Position numbers and translations under genes: made by a program
The notes under the pieces: model-generated
What the model was told of the DNA's origin: nothing
What the model saw: only the letters and a program-made list of their open reading frames with translations
The model's database searches: none
Part shown: piece after piece, positions 22,627 to 33,952 of the stretch
How positions within the stretch are numbered: the stretch's first letter is position 1
Layout: each line of letters starts with the position of its first letter
NCBI GenBank assembly: GCA_023078555.1
Contig: CM041200.1
Span: forward strand, 4,926,936 to 4,990,935
Direction of reading: 5' to 3'
DNA length: 64,000 nt
DNA from: Ulva prolifera
Taxonomy: Eukaryota; Chlorophyta; Ulvophyceae; Ulvales; Ulvaceae

Positions 22627-25600
22627 GTCCTCGAGTCCCACAGCAGCACCGGTGATGTGGTTGCGGCGTGTGCAGATCACGCAGATGAAGTTCCGCATGT
22701 CGGAGGGCAACGGCACGTGCTTCTACTATGTCGGGGTTGAAGACGGAGGGTACCCGCGTGGCCTGTCCGACAACGACCTGCGCTTGTCCCTCAACAACGT
22801 CCATGTGCGACCCCCCCCCCCCCCCCGCCCCCACCACCCTTGTGCCTTGTAAAGCGGCCACCCGAGCGTGCCCAGCATACGTCTTGTGCGTCCATGTGGT
22901 GGGGTCGGTCAGGGTATGCGCGACAGGGCGGCGTGCATGGTGACGGTGAACAATGCGCAAGGGCTCGGGCCATTGCGTGGCGGAGTATCAAAGCAGATTG
23001 CCGTACTAATTTCAATGCAGCGACACAAAACGCGTAACGCAGGCCTCCAGCGCTATTACACATGGTGCACCAACGCTGGCGGAGCGGTGTGCATGCGTGT
23101 GGTGATGGCGGGGTGGTGTGGTGCAGTACATGGCGGCAGCCCTCAAGGCGACGGCGATCGTGGCGCGGCTGTTCCAGGGGGCGCACGGCCGCTGCTGCGC
23201 GCTCGTGCACGTCCGGGACGGCGGCGTCGAGGATGTTTCGTACCTCGAGATGCGCGTCGCCGGTGCGGCCTGCGGCCTCCACGCTCCTCCGCCCCCCCCC
23301 CCCCTGTATACCCCACATGTCAAGCCGCAGATTTGCGGCGGGTAAGGGCGATCGAAACTGTTGCTGCCAGGCAGAGCACCATGGCTGTGTAGAATCAGTG
23401 AGAGCATTCATCGTGGACAGCAGCCGGGGCTCATCGGCTGTTTTGTGACACAACAGGTCGGCAGGTGCATTGGCCTCACCCTTGCGGCAGCCGACGTCCG
23501 AGTGTACATGCCCGCGCCACGTGCTACACAGCCTTGAGCATTCATCATTGCGCAACCGTTACGGCACCGCGGGAGGAGTTGTACAGGATAATGGCGGCAA
23601 GTCTGGATGTACTTTGCTGTATTCTGACCGGACATTCGCAACTCCGGATAAACGATGCAATGTTTGCTGAAGGGGTAAGCTGCCTGGAAACCCCCTCCAG
23701 ACACAATGTATGGCATTCACGAAGTGTCCTCCTGCGCTAAGTGATGCGGTCATGATCGGCTGTTTCGATTCCCGCAAGTACGCAACCCATGACCTCCCGA
23801 AACAGGGGCTTACCATCCTCAACCTGTCGGAGTTGAGAGATGTGAGACGTGCAGTCGGAGGCAGCGTCGGGTGCGGCAAGTCAACCCTGGTTGCGGTGCT
23901 GAGCCACGGCGCGGGCGGGCGGCCGGCGCTGGACGACGGCCGCGGCCGCGCACGCACGCCCGTCCTGCGCCACCGCCACGAGATCCAGAGCGGCCACACG
24001 AGCAGCATCAGCCAGTGCATCCTCGGCTACGATGGCCGCGGGGTGCCGCTGAACTACAACGCGGTGTCGGCGCCGACGCCGGCAGAGATCGGCGCCGCCG
24101 CGGCCAAGGTGCTCCACTTCATCGACCTCTGCGGCCACTCCCGGTTCTTCAAGACGGCGCTCTACGGTGCGGGATCCCCGGCCTCCGCATCATGTTTATC
24201 ATTCATGTTTGAACTTTTTTTATGTGAGGTTCCTCGATCATCTACTTTATTGACACGTTTATGATATTGATTGTAACCGAGCAGCGTCGGGACGACCGTG
24301 CCCCAGCTTTGATGCAGTGTCCGGCTTGGCCTGAGCAGTTGTGGCATGTACGCCGGTGCAAGGAATCGCGGTGGTGGTTTCCCCCGGCCCTTACTGACGC
24401 GGCGGGGGCGGTCATCAGGAACGATTCTGACACTTCTGCACGGGGGGGAGGGCTTGCGGTGAGGGCCGCAGTGCGTGCAGGCATGACGAGTCTGCTGCCG
24501 GACTGCCTGATGCTGTGCGTGCATGCGCGCGACGGCGTGAACCGCACGACGCAGGAGCACCTCGCTGCGGCGCTCGCGCTCGATATCCCCGTCTTCGCGG
24601 TCATCACGCAGGCCGACACCGTGGCCGTCGCGGCGCTGCAGGCGACGGTGCACGCGACGCGCACGCTGCTCGCGACCGCCGCCAGCACCGCCGCATTTGC
24701 GCGGCCGTGTCTGGCCGCGGGGCACAGCACAGACGACGCGAGTGACGCGGACCTCACGCCCGGCGCGGCCGATGCTCGCACACGCAGCGACTGTATGTTT
24801 GCGATAGACGACGAGCAGGTGCCGCCCGACGTGCATGCATTTGCAAAGACGCGAGCCTGTTGGGCGCTTTGGGTTCTGCTTGCGCAGGTTGTGGCTGTGG
24901 CGTGGGTGCGTCGGGCTGGGTTGGTGATCGTGTCCTTGTGGTGCTCACGTGTTTCACGGTGCTGCCCGCCCCGCCGATTTGTCCTTGTAATGCAGACACG
25001 AGACTGTTAAAGCGGAAAAAATCTGCCAGGTTCGTTTGCCGCAGCATGCATGACAGTCGGCGTACAGTGACCATTGATGCGACCCCTACCTCTCCTCTCG
25101 AGCCATACGTGCATGCGATCGTTTATGAGACTCGCAGCAGCACAAAGCGCAGCTGGGGAGGTGCAGCGACCACGCATCAGGGGAAACGCATGCATGGGCG
25201 TATGTTTGTGGTGCAGGCGGCGGAGAGGCGGCTCGAGCGGAGGGTGCCGCTGGTGGCCACGGAGGCCAAGGCGGCTGCGGTGGCGCAGCTCATGGGCATC
25301 ATCCAGCAACACCACCACCCCCTGCAGTGCCGCTCCTACATGGTGCCCTGCTTCGTCACCTCCTCCACCACCGGCGCGGTGCGGCCCCTGCACACAGCTC
25401 TGCGCTAGACTGCAGTGCTCACTTGTGTGGTTAGTGTCATTTTTTTCCACTTTTTTGCGCCTTTAGACACCCAAGCAACGCTGTCTCCCAGATCACCCCT
25501 GCCGTGAACGGAGACGAAGCTGTGCCCTGTGTAATGGATTAGGGTTTGGGATTCACAAGTAGTGTGATGCCGTGGTTACAGCTGGACGCGCGAGATGCGC

Positions 25601-28600
25601 CGCCCCAGCATGCATAGCGTGCACAGCGTGCGTGTGAGGTGCAGGGTGTGATGCTGCTGCACCGCTTCCTGTCGGGCCTGCAGCAGGCGCCACGGCGCAA
25701 GCAGCCGGTGGACGTGCGCCGCCGCCGCCACGTCCTGGAGTCCTTCTTCGGCCGCCTCGCACCCGGCGTCTCTGACGGGTGGGTGTCCCCCCTCACCCCC
25801 ACCGCCTTGCTCGCCGCCGCGCCTCCGCCGCAGCCTGCCCCGGCCACAAACGGCAACCCGACACCCTCGCAATCTTTGCACGCGTTCGATGCGGAACCTG
25901 CGCACCATGCCGCGGGGGCCTTGTATGCTGGTGTCAGCTTTCGTGCCGGCGGCGCTGCGGCAGACGGGCGTGCGCCTGCGGCTCCGCCACGAAGCTCGGC
26001 GCCGGAGGATATGGTCCACTTCCAGGTGGATCATGTGTTTGAAGTCCAGACAGTCGGCACCGTGCTGTCCGGGACGACGGTGCGGGGGTGCATCGAGCTG
26101 GGGACAACCCTGTGGTGGGGGCCACAGGATAATGCCGGAGAGTTTCTGGCGGTCGCCGTGCGTGGCATCCACCGGTCGCGCGTGCCGGTGGCCAAGGTGT
26201 CTGCGGGGCAGTGCGCCACGATCGCAGTGGAGCAGCTGCTGCCCCCGCAGGACGCCCGCCGCAACAGCTGCGGCTCCCCGCGGCGGCAGAACTCGCCGGG
26301 GCGTTCGTCCGCTGGGGCCGCGGCCGCGCCGCTGCCGGGGTCGCCGCTGGCGCGCACACACAGCGCGGCGGAGTCGCCGCGCAGGTCCGCGGCCACAACC
26401 CCGCCCGGAGAGGTGGCCGAGGCCCGCTCCGGAAGCATCGGTGGGGCCGTGAGTGAGGGGGCAGACGAGCGGCCGGACCTCGGAGGATCAATGCGGTCGG
26501 CGCTCGCCGGGTCTGCCATGGGCGACGCGGGCACCCCGACCCTTGGCTCCCCGTCGCAACTTGTCGGCAGGCTCATACCTGGCACTCAAGGCACGCCTGG
26601 CCACAGCTTGTGCCTTCTGCGTGATTACGCGATAGCCGAGGCTTGCTGCATGCCCGCTGCACCCTCGCAGTACATGATGTGAAGGATGTGCAATGCATGG
26701 TCATGATCGTCGTCGATGCTCAAAGCGTATGACCTCGACCCTGAGCGATGTGCGGAAGCCATGGAGCCGCCCTGGCTATAGCCAGCGTTGCCTGTGCCTT
26801 GAGAGGAGACAGGGGCGACAGCACACTCTCATGCTGTGCAGGGGTGCCGCCTGAGGCCACTGAGCGGCCGTCGCAACTGTCAGAGCTCATGGCTGCAGAC
26901 GGCGGGCCGCAGGGGGCCTCAGCGCCGCCGTCGGCGCACCAGGGGGCCCGCAGCCCGGCGCCGCCGGCCGGCGTGGCCCCGTTCCACGGCCAGGCGCCAC
27001 TGTCGGGGGAGGCGCTGCGGCGGCTGTCCGAGAGCCTGTCCGAAACCCAGATGCACATCGCCGCGACACCCCCTGATGCGTCTGGAGACGCCTCTTGGCA
27101 CCACGTCGGCATGCACTTGGCCGGTGCGCCCAGTCCCCCTCCCCCTGCCCCATCCTGCCGCTCTGCGGCGTGTGTGTGCGGTCGGTTGCATTTGTCAATT
27201 TACAAAAATATGTAGTAAAGTACGGGCCATTGTACGGCAGAACACCATTTAAACGACAACACAGAGCCAACAACACATCAGCTCAGAAACCAATCAGTCA
27301 GGTGCATGGTGTCTGTTACATTGTGGCTGTGTGTGTGAATGGTGATGTGGAAGAGATACTTTGCCTACATTTGTGTACCCGCGTTTACTCTTCTGTACCT
27401 CTGGCGGAGAATTCAAGTGCTGCAGCACACACCGCATGCTGGTGCCCTCAGGCAGCGTCGATGCTGTTCGCTGCTCCGCCAACTTGGGATCGAACCCTGT
27501 CACTGTAGCTCCCGGTCGACTTTGATTGTGCGAGCCTGGGGCGCGCTTGAGCTGTAAGTGCCACCAGCGCTGTGCAGAGGACCTGACGGCAAGCAGGTGT
27601 TGGTCTGAGCTGGCTGTCACCCCTGCGCTAGTTTCCTGCTTGCAGAGGCCGCCGCTGCTGTGGCCTGCTCTGTTCCGCAGCCCCACACGATGGTGGCACA
27701 CGTGCAGCTCCCGGAGCCAACCACATGGGCTGCCTGCGCCCTCACACTGCAGCCTCCCGGCACTTGTCCCATGCCTAGTGTATCTTATTATTTAAAAGAA
27801 GCGATCTAATTGCCTCTTTGTTTTTTTTAAATACAATTGTGGACACGATTCTGCTGTGACTGTCCCGTAAGCGCATGGCCCGCAGAAACAAGAGTGGGGA
27901 ACGGGAAAGGCATTCCTGTTGCTCAATTGTGACCAGCTTCTGCCAGGCATAGCAGTGATGTGTGAGGTCAGACCGTGTCCATTGCTGAGCAGGACATCTG
28001 TCGCATCACAAATCTCACTCCCGAACAGACGCCTCGTCAGGCAGCTGTGCCGTGTGCTGGTGCCGTGTGCTGTGCGCTATGACTTGAGGCAGCGCTGAGG
28101 GTGTGTGCAGGTCTGACGGTTGACGGCGATGCGGCGTCCGCCAGCCGTGGCCGCAAGGGCACCGTGCTCCTCGATCAACGCATGGAGCCGCACGCAACGA
28201 CTGAGATCTTCGCGCTCCTCATCCTGACCAACGGCCAGTGGCCGCCGCGGGGCCTTGTCACCGGCCGCTGGCCGCCCGGGCCATCGCCAGGCGATCTCCC
28301 CGTCGGCGACGGCGACGGCGGGGAGGCTACAAGCCCGCTGCAGCGGCGGGGGCGGGCAGGGGAGCGTGAGGTCGAGGAGCCGGGGGCGGAGGTGTCGTCC
28401 CGTGGCCGCTCGCGGAAGCCGCGGTACGTGCACATGGTGTACTGCGCTGCGACTCGGCAAGAGGCAGAGGTGCTTGCGATGCGAGAGGTACCCGTGGATC
28501 TCGAGAACGTTCGGTACGAGGTGGATGGGATCAATCTGTCGGCTGCTGCCGCAGCAGCTGCGGTGCTGCTGGGGGAGAAGGAGCCTGAGGATGGGACACA

Positions 28601-28754
28601 GGATTGCGTTCATGATGACCATGTAGGGGCTGTGGCCGACGTGCGGTTGAAGTTCATGCAGAGGGCTGAGTTCCTGGTGCCAGGGATGCGGCTGATTGTG
28701 AGGGACCATGCTGGCAGTGTGAGTGCTGTGGGGGTCGTGAGGGCTGTGGTGTGA
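21946..28754 (+). CDS. GTPBP1/GTPBP2-type translational GTPase
   Basis: The first exons close in phase: 21946-22233, 22676-22804, 23127-23262 and 23855-24166, then an exon from 24481. Family blocks in order are LPQEVEEGNCEYKLRLRD, then LEQLITQMKFRMSEGNG, VGVEDGGYPRGLSDNDLR, the P-loop GGSVGCGKSTLVAVL, switch 1 GRGRARTPVLRHRHEIQSGH plus TSSIS, G3 FIDLCGH, and PDCLMLCVHARDGVNRTTQE. G4 reads ITQAD. EF-Tu-like domain II follows at 26010-26240 (FQVDHVFEVQTVGTVLSGTT). Domain III is in the last exon, with RKGTVLLDQRMEPHATTEIF and a C-terminal RLIVRDHAGSVSAVGVVRAV. Human GTPBP1 is a cytosolic EF1A-like GTPase linked to tRNA delivery and mRNA decay. This gene has long Pro/Ser/Ala insertions between domains II and III, and its introns carry long C homopolymers. 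The start ATG at 21946 is provisional. Confidence 0.87.
22597..22625. repeat. 29-base poly-C tract in intron 1 of the GTPase gene
   Basis: An uninterrupted run of 29 C, ending about 50 bases before the exon 2 acceptor. Related runs of 16 C (22811-22826, just after the exon 2 donor) and 13 C (23292-23304) are in the next introns. Confidence 0.95.
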
Positions 28755-28950
28755 GGGACGACATCGAGTGTTGGGATGGCCGTATATCTTACACACGTGT
28801 CGAAATAGTGAGGCCAAGATGGCCTGTGGTATCTACGAGACAGCAGGAGCCGGCCGTAGGGGCGGCGTGTGCTGCAAACTGCATGTCTGCAGGGTCTACA
28901 AGGTGACACAGTCCTGCACAGCAGGGCACACAACAGTGTAAGTGTGGCAT

Positions 28951-29375
28951 CTACTTGCCGCGGATCTTATAGTACCCGATGGCGATGATCGACATGACTG
29001 AGAAGGCGCCGTAGATGCCTGCGACAATGAAGCAGTTCCTTGATGCTGTGTCCTTCTCATCAGAGGTGGCGGGTATGAGGGCTGTCGCCTTCCACTCTCC
29101 CAGATAGCTACATGCGGCACAGACATGAAGGCTCTAACGTTTCCTGGTTTATGAGGGGTTGACGCTGGACAGCCAGGTCAAAGTAGGCACAAGGCGGAAG
29201 AAACGTACTCGTAGTCTATGGTGATCAAGTACCCCACAAACAGCATGTAGACAAGACAAAACAAGGAAGTTCCCAAGCAGAACTGCGATCCTGCAAAGTA
29301 GCCTGTGTCAACTATGAAACATGAGCCCGTACGCCGCTCACCAACAGGACATTGGCCCGAGCTAAAGCAGCCCAT
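28951..29375 (-). CDS. RNase-kappa-like small two-helix membrane protein
   Basis: Three exons close in phase: 29375-29342, 29290-29209 and 29107-28951 (90 aa). The protein has a short Cys-containing start (MGCFSSGQCPVG) and membrane helix 1 (FCLGTSLFCLVYMLFVGYLI). A polar lumenal loop (DYLGEWKATALIPATSDEKD) follows, then RNCFIVAGIYGAFSVMS with helix 2, and a basic tail YYKIRGK. Size, two-helix layout and the NCFxAAGxY-type motif fit the RNase kappa (RNASEK) family. In animals RNASEK is a V-ATPase-associated endomembrane protein, and the ribonuclease activity given in the name is debated. The identification rests on short motifs, so moderate confidence. Confidence 0.65.
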
Positions 29376-30003
29376 AACGCGGGCCACGCGCGAGAAGGCT
29401 AAGCAGTCGCCTACGCAAGGCTCGAGGCCACGGCTGCCACTATTATCAGCGAATGGTAGATGACAGGAAAGGCATACCAAGAGTGTTGCAACACATGGCT
29501 GTCCCGGCGGGAGAAAGTCTTCCAAATCGACAACCTTTCGACCCTGCGACTTCCTCGCAAAGCGTTGATCGGTGGCAGCAAAACTTATTGCTTTCACGCT
29601 TGTATATTACTGTTGATCTGTTGAACTCGAAATGAGTTCGTTTCCGGCGACCTACAGCGACTGGGAGTGTGACGAGGTAGATCTCACGAACTCCGCGCAG
29701 GTGGTGCAACACGGTGGGATGTACATGAAGTCGGCGCAGAGCGAGACATGATCGACGAGATGCGCCTTCTGCAGGGCTGGTGTCCTGTGCACCAGGACTG
29801 CATGCATGGTACGCCGAAGTCAGGCAGCATCACTGATGGCACCACCCGAGTTTACGTGATCTATAGCGTCGCTCCGTGTAGCACTGCATCTGAGGCGGTG
29901 TACTCAGGCTTGTGTTGCTCGTCAGCTGTGTGAATATCGGCCTCGCGCGAGTGCTGACCGCTGGCGAAAGCACCGCGATCAACGTGCATGGCGCAATAAC
30001 GCA
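29376..30003. promoter_or_regulatory. Divergent promoter region between RNase-kappa-like gene and DPM3
   Basis: About 630 bases between divergent starts. A 39-codon frame from an ATG at 29632 (MSSFPATYSDWECDEVDLTN) has protein-like composition and a possible CAG/GTGGTG donor at its end. It may be an extra short cistron or a 5' exon of the DPM3 transcript. No identity could be given. Confidence 0.4.
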
Positions 30004-30291
30004 ATGAAGCGATTTCACAGGCTTCTGTGTTCATTCTTCCTCTTCCTTGCGTTTTGGCTGTATCTGTGCGTGCGACTCGCACCTCAGGAGCCTTCGATCG
30101 CGATACTGATCTACTCCCTGCCTATTCTTGTTGTCGGACTCTTCGGTCTCTATGCACTCATTCTGCTCATTCATGGCGTTTTGACGTTCCGGACAGTCCC
30201 ATCAGAGGCCGCTAGTTTGCGTGAGGAGGTCGAAGAAGCATTGCAGTACCTCCGTAAGCAAGGCATCGATTGGGAACAAGCAACTTCCTGA
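30004..30291 (+). CDS. DPM3: Dolichol-phosphate mannosyltransferase subunit 3
   Basis: A single intronless 95-codon frame. It has two N-terminal membrane helices (FFLFLAFWLYLCVRL and ILVVGLFGLYALILLIHGVL). The soluble C-terminal coiled helix (EAASLREEVEEALQYLRKQG, then IDW) is the DPM3 signature, in which the C-terminal helix binds the catalytic DPM1 subunit and anchors it to the ER membrane. Length (about 90 aa) and topology agree with plant and animal DPM3. The complex makes Dol-P-Man for N-glycans, GPI anchors and O-mannosylation. The frame holds only two internal ATGs. The stop is just 16 nt before the ATG of the Rab escort protein gene, and no TGTAA lies between, so the two are probably on one mRNA. 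Confidence 0.85.
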   Translation: MKRFHRLLCSFFLFLAFWLYLCVRLAPQEPSIAILIYSLPILVVGLFGLYALILLIHGVLTFRTVPSEAASLREEVEEALQYLRKQGIDWEQATS

Positions 30292-30307
30292 AAAATCGAA
30301 AGCCGCC

Positions 30308-32726
30308 ATGGAGTACCCCGAAGAGGTCGATGTTGTCGTTCTGGGGACGGGATTCGTGCAAGCTGTCATCGCATGGTAAGCTGTCTGCATTGCAGCTCCA
30401 TACAGCTCCAGTTGCTCCAACCCGATCACGCCTGTGGCTGTTGCCCACTTGGCCCCGACAGGTCGATGTGTGTGCAGCGCTGCTGCGCGGCGAGGCAAAA
30501 GCCTTTTCATTGTGGACGTGAATGAAGAATATGGCGAATCTGGAGCAAGTCTGGGTTGGAGCGAGTTCCACGCATGGGGTCAGAAGCATGCGAGTGCGCT
30601 CGCTGACACCACCACAGCACATCCCGATGCCGCATCAGGACCTTCTGAAGACTTGCCGCCCAGTGTCAGTGCCGTCCCAGTGCGGCAGGCCCCCAGCGGT
30701 ATCAAAGCACTACAATTCGAAGTGCATGATGGGGCCCATGACGTGGCCCCACGTGGATTCTGTATCGACCTTACCCACCAGGCATGCCCCAATCAACATC
30801 TTCAAATGCTGATGCCCTCAAAGCCGTTGTGCCCGTCATCTGCTGCCCATGAGTGATCGGGCGCTCGCGTACAGTATGTCATGGCCCAATCCCGTACATC
30901 TCATTCTGAGCCCCTGTATGTGGCTGTGGCATACAATTTACAGAGCACTATCAGACTCATCGCACGTACCCGCCCCTGGCACAGCTCACAGCTATGGATC
31001 ATGCACCACAATTTCAGTCTTTGGTGACAACAGTTGACAGCCACTGCTGAGCCTGCAGGCTTTCGAGAGCACTGGGCCGTGTGTCCAAGCCGTCCGCGAC
31101 ATCGGTCTGCACCATTCCCTTGAGTTTGCTGCCGTCTCGTCTGTCTACACATGGCATGAGGGCCGCCTGTACACGACCCCCTCCAGCAAAGCGGACGTGC
31201 ATGCTGCCCCGTGGCTGTCTCTTGCAGAGAAGCGCACTCTCAGCCTCTTCCTCGCGAATGCGCAACTCGCTGCCGCAGGCGGCTCCTCCGATTTGTTCCA
31301 AGCCTCGCACTTCAAGGCTGCCCTCGAGGACTTTGGCCTGCATGCCTCAGTGCAGGTATGCCGACACATGGAGCCTGCTGCGGGTGGACCACGGCCGCCT
31401 GGCTGTGCCGGACCAGTGCAGCGAATAGCCTCGCACAAAAATTGCTGCACAGTCGCTCTAACCCCTGCCGCTGAAGCTGCATTCTTGCGTGGCTGTCCGT
31501 ACAGTTGCTACCAGCAGCAGGATCGTCCTCGAATCCGCCTCACAAGTCTGTGCATCCGCACCAGTGCCTCAGAGCTGCACTGGGCCCGCTCACTTCAGCA
31601 GGCACCCGATTCGTTACATGGCACCCACTCACACAGCGCTGATGGTGGGGCTTGCATGCAGGAAGGGCTCATCTACTCCGTGTTCCAAGCTGAGAGCAAA
31701 GTCTCACGAGACACCCCTCTGGCCGGAAAAGACGTCCTGCAAGCGATGATCAAGTACATGTCTCAGAGTGGGACGTACGTGGCCGGCCAGGCGCCCTACA
31801 TCGAGAGCCGCTACGGCTGCGGTGATGTGGCACAGGCTTTCATCCGCCAGGCGTGCGTCTATGGCGGTGCCGTGGCGCTGGGCACCCCCATTGCAGACAT
31901 CCTCGTCTCGGACGGAGCTGCATACGGCGTGCGCACTGCATCGGGCCACACGATCCGCTGCTCCACTCTCTTCGCCAGCCCGGCGTACCTGCGCGGCTTT
32001 GGCACAGCGGATTCGGCCGCACAGGCTGCAGGCGCCGCGGTGGAGAGCGATGCGGGAGCTGTGGAGGGGGTCAACGTGGCAGATGCGGAGGCGGATGAGG
32101 AAGCGATGGCGGAGGCAGAGGAGGCGGCAGCGCGCGGTGGGGCCATGGCCCGGGGGATCGTCGTGCTGCGCCGTGCTGTGCTGCCGCACCTGACGAACTG
32201 CCAGATTGTGTTCCCGCCGGCGGCATGCGGCAACGAGCGCGCCGTGACGGTGTGGCACTGCCACCACACCCTCGCCGTGTGCCCGGCGCCGCTCGTGGTG
32301 CTCCACGTGTCCATGCCGCACGCCGCCGGCGAGGCATCGCTGCAGGCGCTGCGCGCGTGTGTTGACGCGCTGCTCAAGACCCCGGATGACTCAGCTGGTC
32401 AGGCTGATGAAGCCTCGGCTGGACAGGCGGAGGTGGGCGAGAGTGATGGTGGCAGTGAACAGGACCCCATCCTGGTGCAGTGCTACTATGTGCAGGACCT
32501 GAGTGGTGGTGATGGCCTGAAGCTGTGCAGAGGGGCTCTCTGCTGCCCGAGCCCTGGCCGTGACTGGACACTGGACAAGAGCCTGTTGCTTGGTGAGCGC
32601 CTCTTCAAGAAGGCGTTCCCTGACGATGTGTTTCTGACGAAGACGCCGGCTGTGGCGGCGCCTGCTGCAGAGGAAGAGGACATTGATCCTCTGGATGCGG
32701 CACTGAAGGACCTGGGCCTGGATTAG
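30308..32726 (+). CDS. REP: Rab escort protein (REP/CHM, component A of Rab geranylgeranyltransferase)
   Basis: Exon 1 (30308-30375) encodes MEYPEEVDVVVLGTGFVQAV, the FAD-like GxGxx start shared by REP and GDI. It is spliced in phase to 30478 onwards, giving ARRGKSLFIVDVNEEYGESG with the ASLGWSEF block. Later blocks are RGFCIDL, FESTGPCVQAVRDIGLHHSL plus EF (from about 31044), LSLAEKRTLSLFLANAQ, YVAGQAPYIESRYGCGDVAQ then AFIRQACVYGGAVALG, and a C-terminal ERLFKKAFPDDVFL. These follow the REP order rather than GDI (insert after conserved region 1, longer C-terminus). REP presents newly made Rab GTPases to the prenyltransferase and delivers them to membranes. The ATG lies in a strong context (GCCGCCATGG). 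The last about 150 bases are duplicated at 40061-40208. Confidence 0.88.
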
Positions 32727-33952
32727 CTGGTGCATAGGCAGTGCCGCGAATTGATACCTTTCCCACACACTCATACTGGAGGATTACATACTTCGTCGAC
32801 GCCTCCATTATTCCCCGGTTGTACATTTATCACCTCTTCCCGAAGTGTATTTTGGCACGCTAGATTTCGCACTCGCAAAACCTCTCGACAGAATTGGCTT
32901 GTGCCACTGTGACCCAGTCTGACAAACGGTTCGCTGCTGTTGGTGAATTGCAACTTGAACTATGAACGCCATGCAAACTTCCTCCGCGTGTAGCTACGTT
33001 GTTGGAACCATGACCTATCACTCGTGTGCATAACAGCACAAAGTCGTTTCGGCTCACTTCAGATTGCTGATGTTACAGATTGCTCCTGGCTACACCAGTA
33101 CAAACGAGAAGGGCAGCTGCTTGACGCATCAAACTTGCAACGCAGCGCTCGCCTCGGCTGACCCCGTCTCAGATACTATGTGTGGTGCACCGCCATCAGA
33201 CTCAACGATAGCAGCGTGTTCAACATGAATACCATGGCTGCAACCATGACACCCGAACGGACCACGGAACGAGACGCTCCGAAAACAAACACAGAATCTA
33301 AGCCGCCTGCTGCGGCCTGCCACGGCCCCCGGCTGCCGCCCCGCGCCCTGCACCAACCCCTATCCCGGCCTCCACATCCGGGAATGAATCATCCTGCTTT
33401 TTATCATCCATCATCAGCACCGAGCTCTCCTGTGCTAGCGCAAGACCGGACTGTGCATGTGCAGCACGCAGACGCTCGCTGCCACGGATCTGGGACTGCA
33501 GCTGCGACTGGGGACCCGGCGCGCGGCGCCGCGGCCGCGAGCTGACCCCGCAGTGCCATCGCCTCTACCTGCTCCAGCCGCCCCTCCGCCCCACTGCGGC
33601 CCTCCTCCAGCCCTGCAAGCCGCCCCTCCGCCAGCCGCCGGGCCTCCTCCGACATCTCCAGTCGCTCCTGCACCCCATCCCGCGCCTCCTCCACCGCCGC
33701 CAGATCCTGTAGCACCTCCTGCAGCCTACCGCGAAGCTCCCCCTTCACACCCTCCACTTCCTCCTCCAGCGCCTGCGCGGCCGCCTCCATCTCCCCATGC
33801 AGTGCCTCCTCCCGTGCGGCCTCCTCTCGCAGTGCCGCGTGCAGGCCTTCCAGCTCCCCCGCCAGCTCCGCCTTCTGGCCTTCTGCCGCGTCCAGCAACG
33901 CCTTGACTGCCTCCAACTCGGCCTACAGCCCCTCTGCGCCGCTGCTCGCGCT
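32579..33952. repeat. Segmental duplication copy A (REP 3' end + degraded golgin 3' half)
   Basis: This segment aligns to 40061-42862 at roughly 95% identity by eye, with several deletions in copy A. The match begins inside the last REP exon (at GAGCCTGTTGCTTGG), covers the 3' spacer and ends inside the coiled-coil gene, near GCTGCTCGCGCTC. Confidence 0.9.
33129..33952 (-). pseudogene. Truncated, internally deleted copy of the golgin-like gene
   Basis: The minus strand retains the C-terminal membrane helix region and coiled-coil pieces such as AVKALLDAAEGQKAELAGEL and EEARRLAEGRLAGLEEGRSG. These are nearly identical to the intact gene at 40.7-45.2 kb. It has lost about 95 bp near the membrane anchor, about 80 bp in the QLQQQ-rich part, about 1.17 kb of central coiled coil (the equivalent of about 41215-42383), and two short in-frame pieces. 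It has no 5' half and no start. A transcript of this piece is possible, but a functional golgin is not. Confidence 0.85.
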
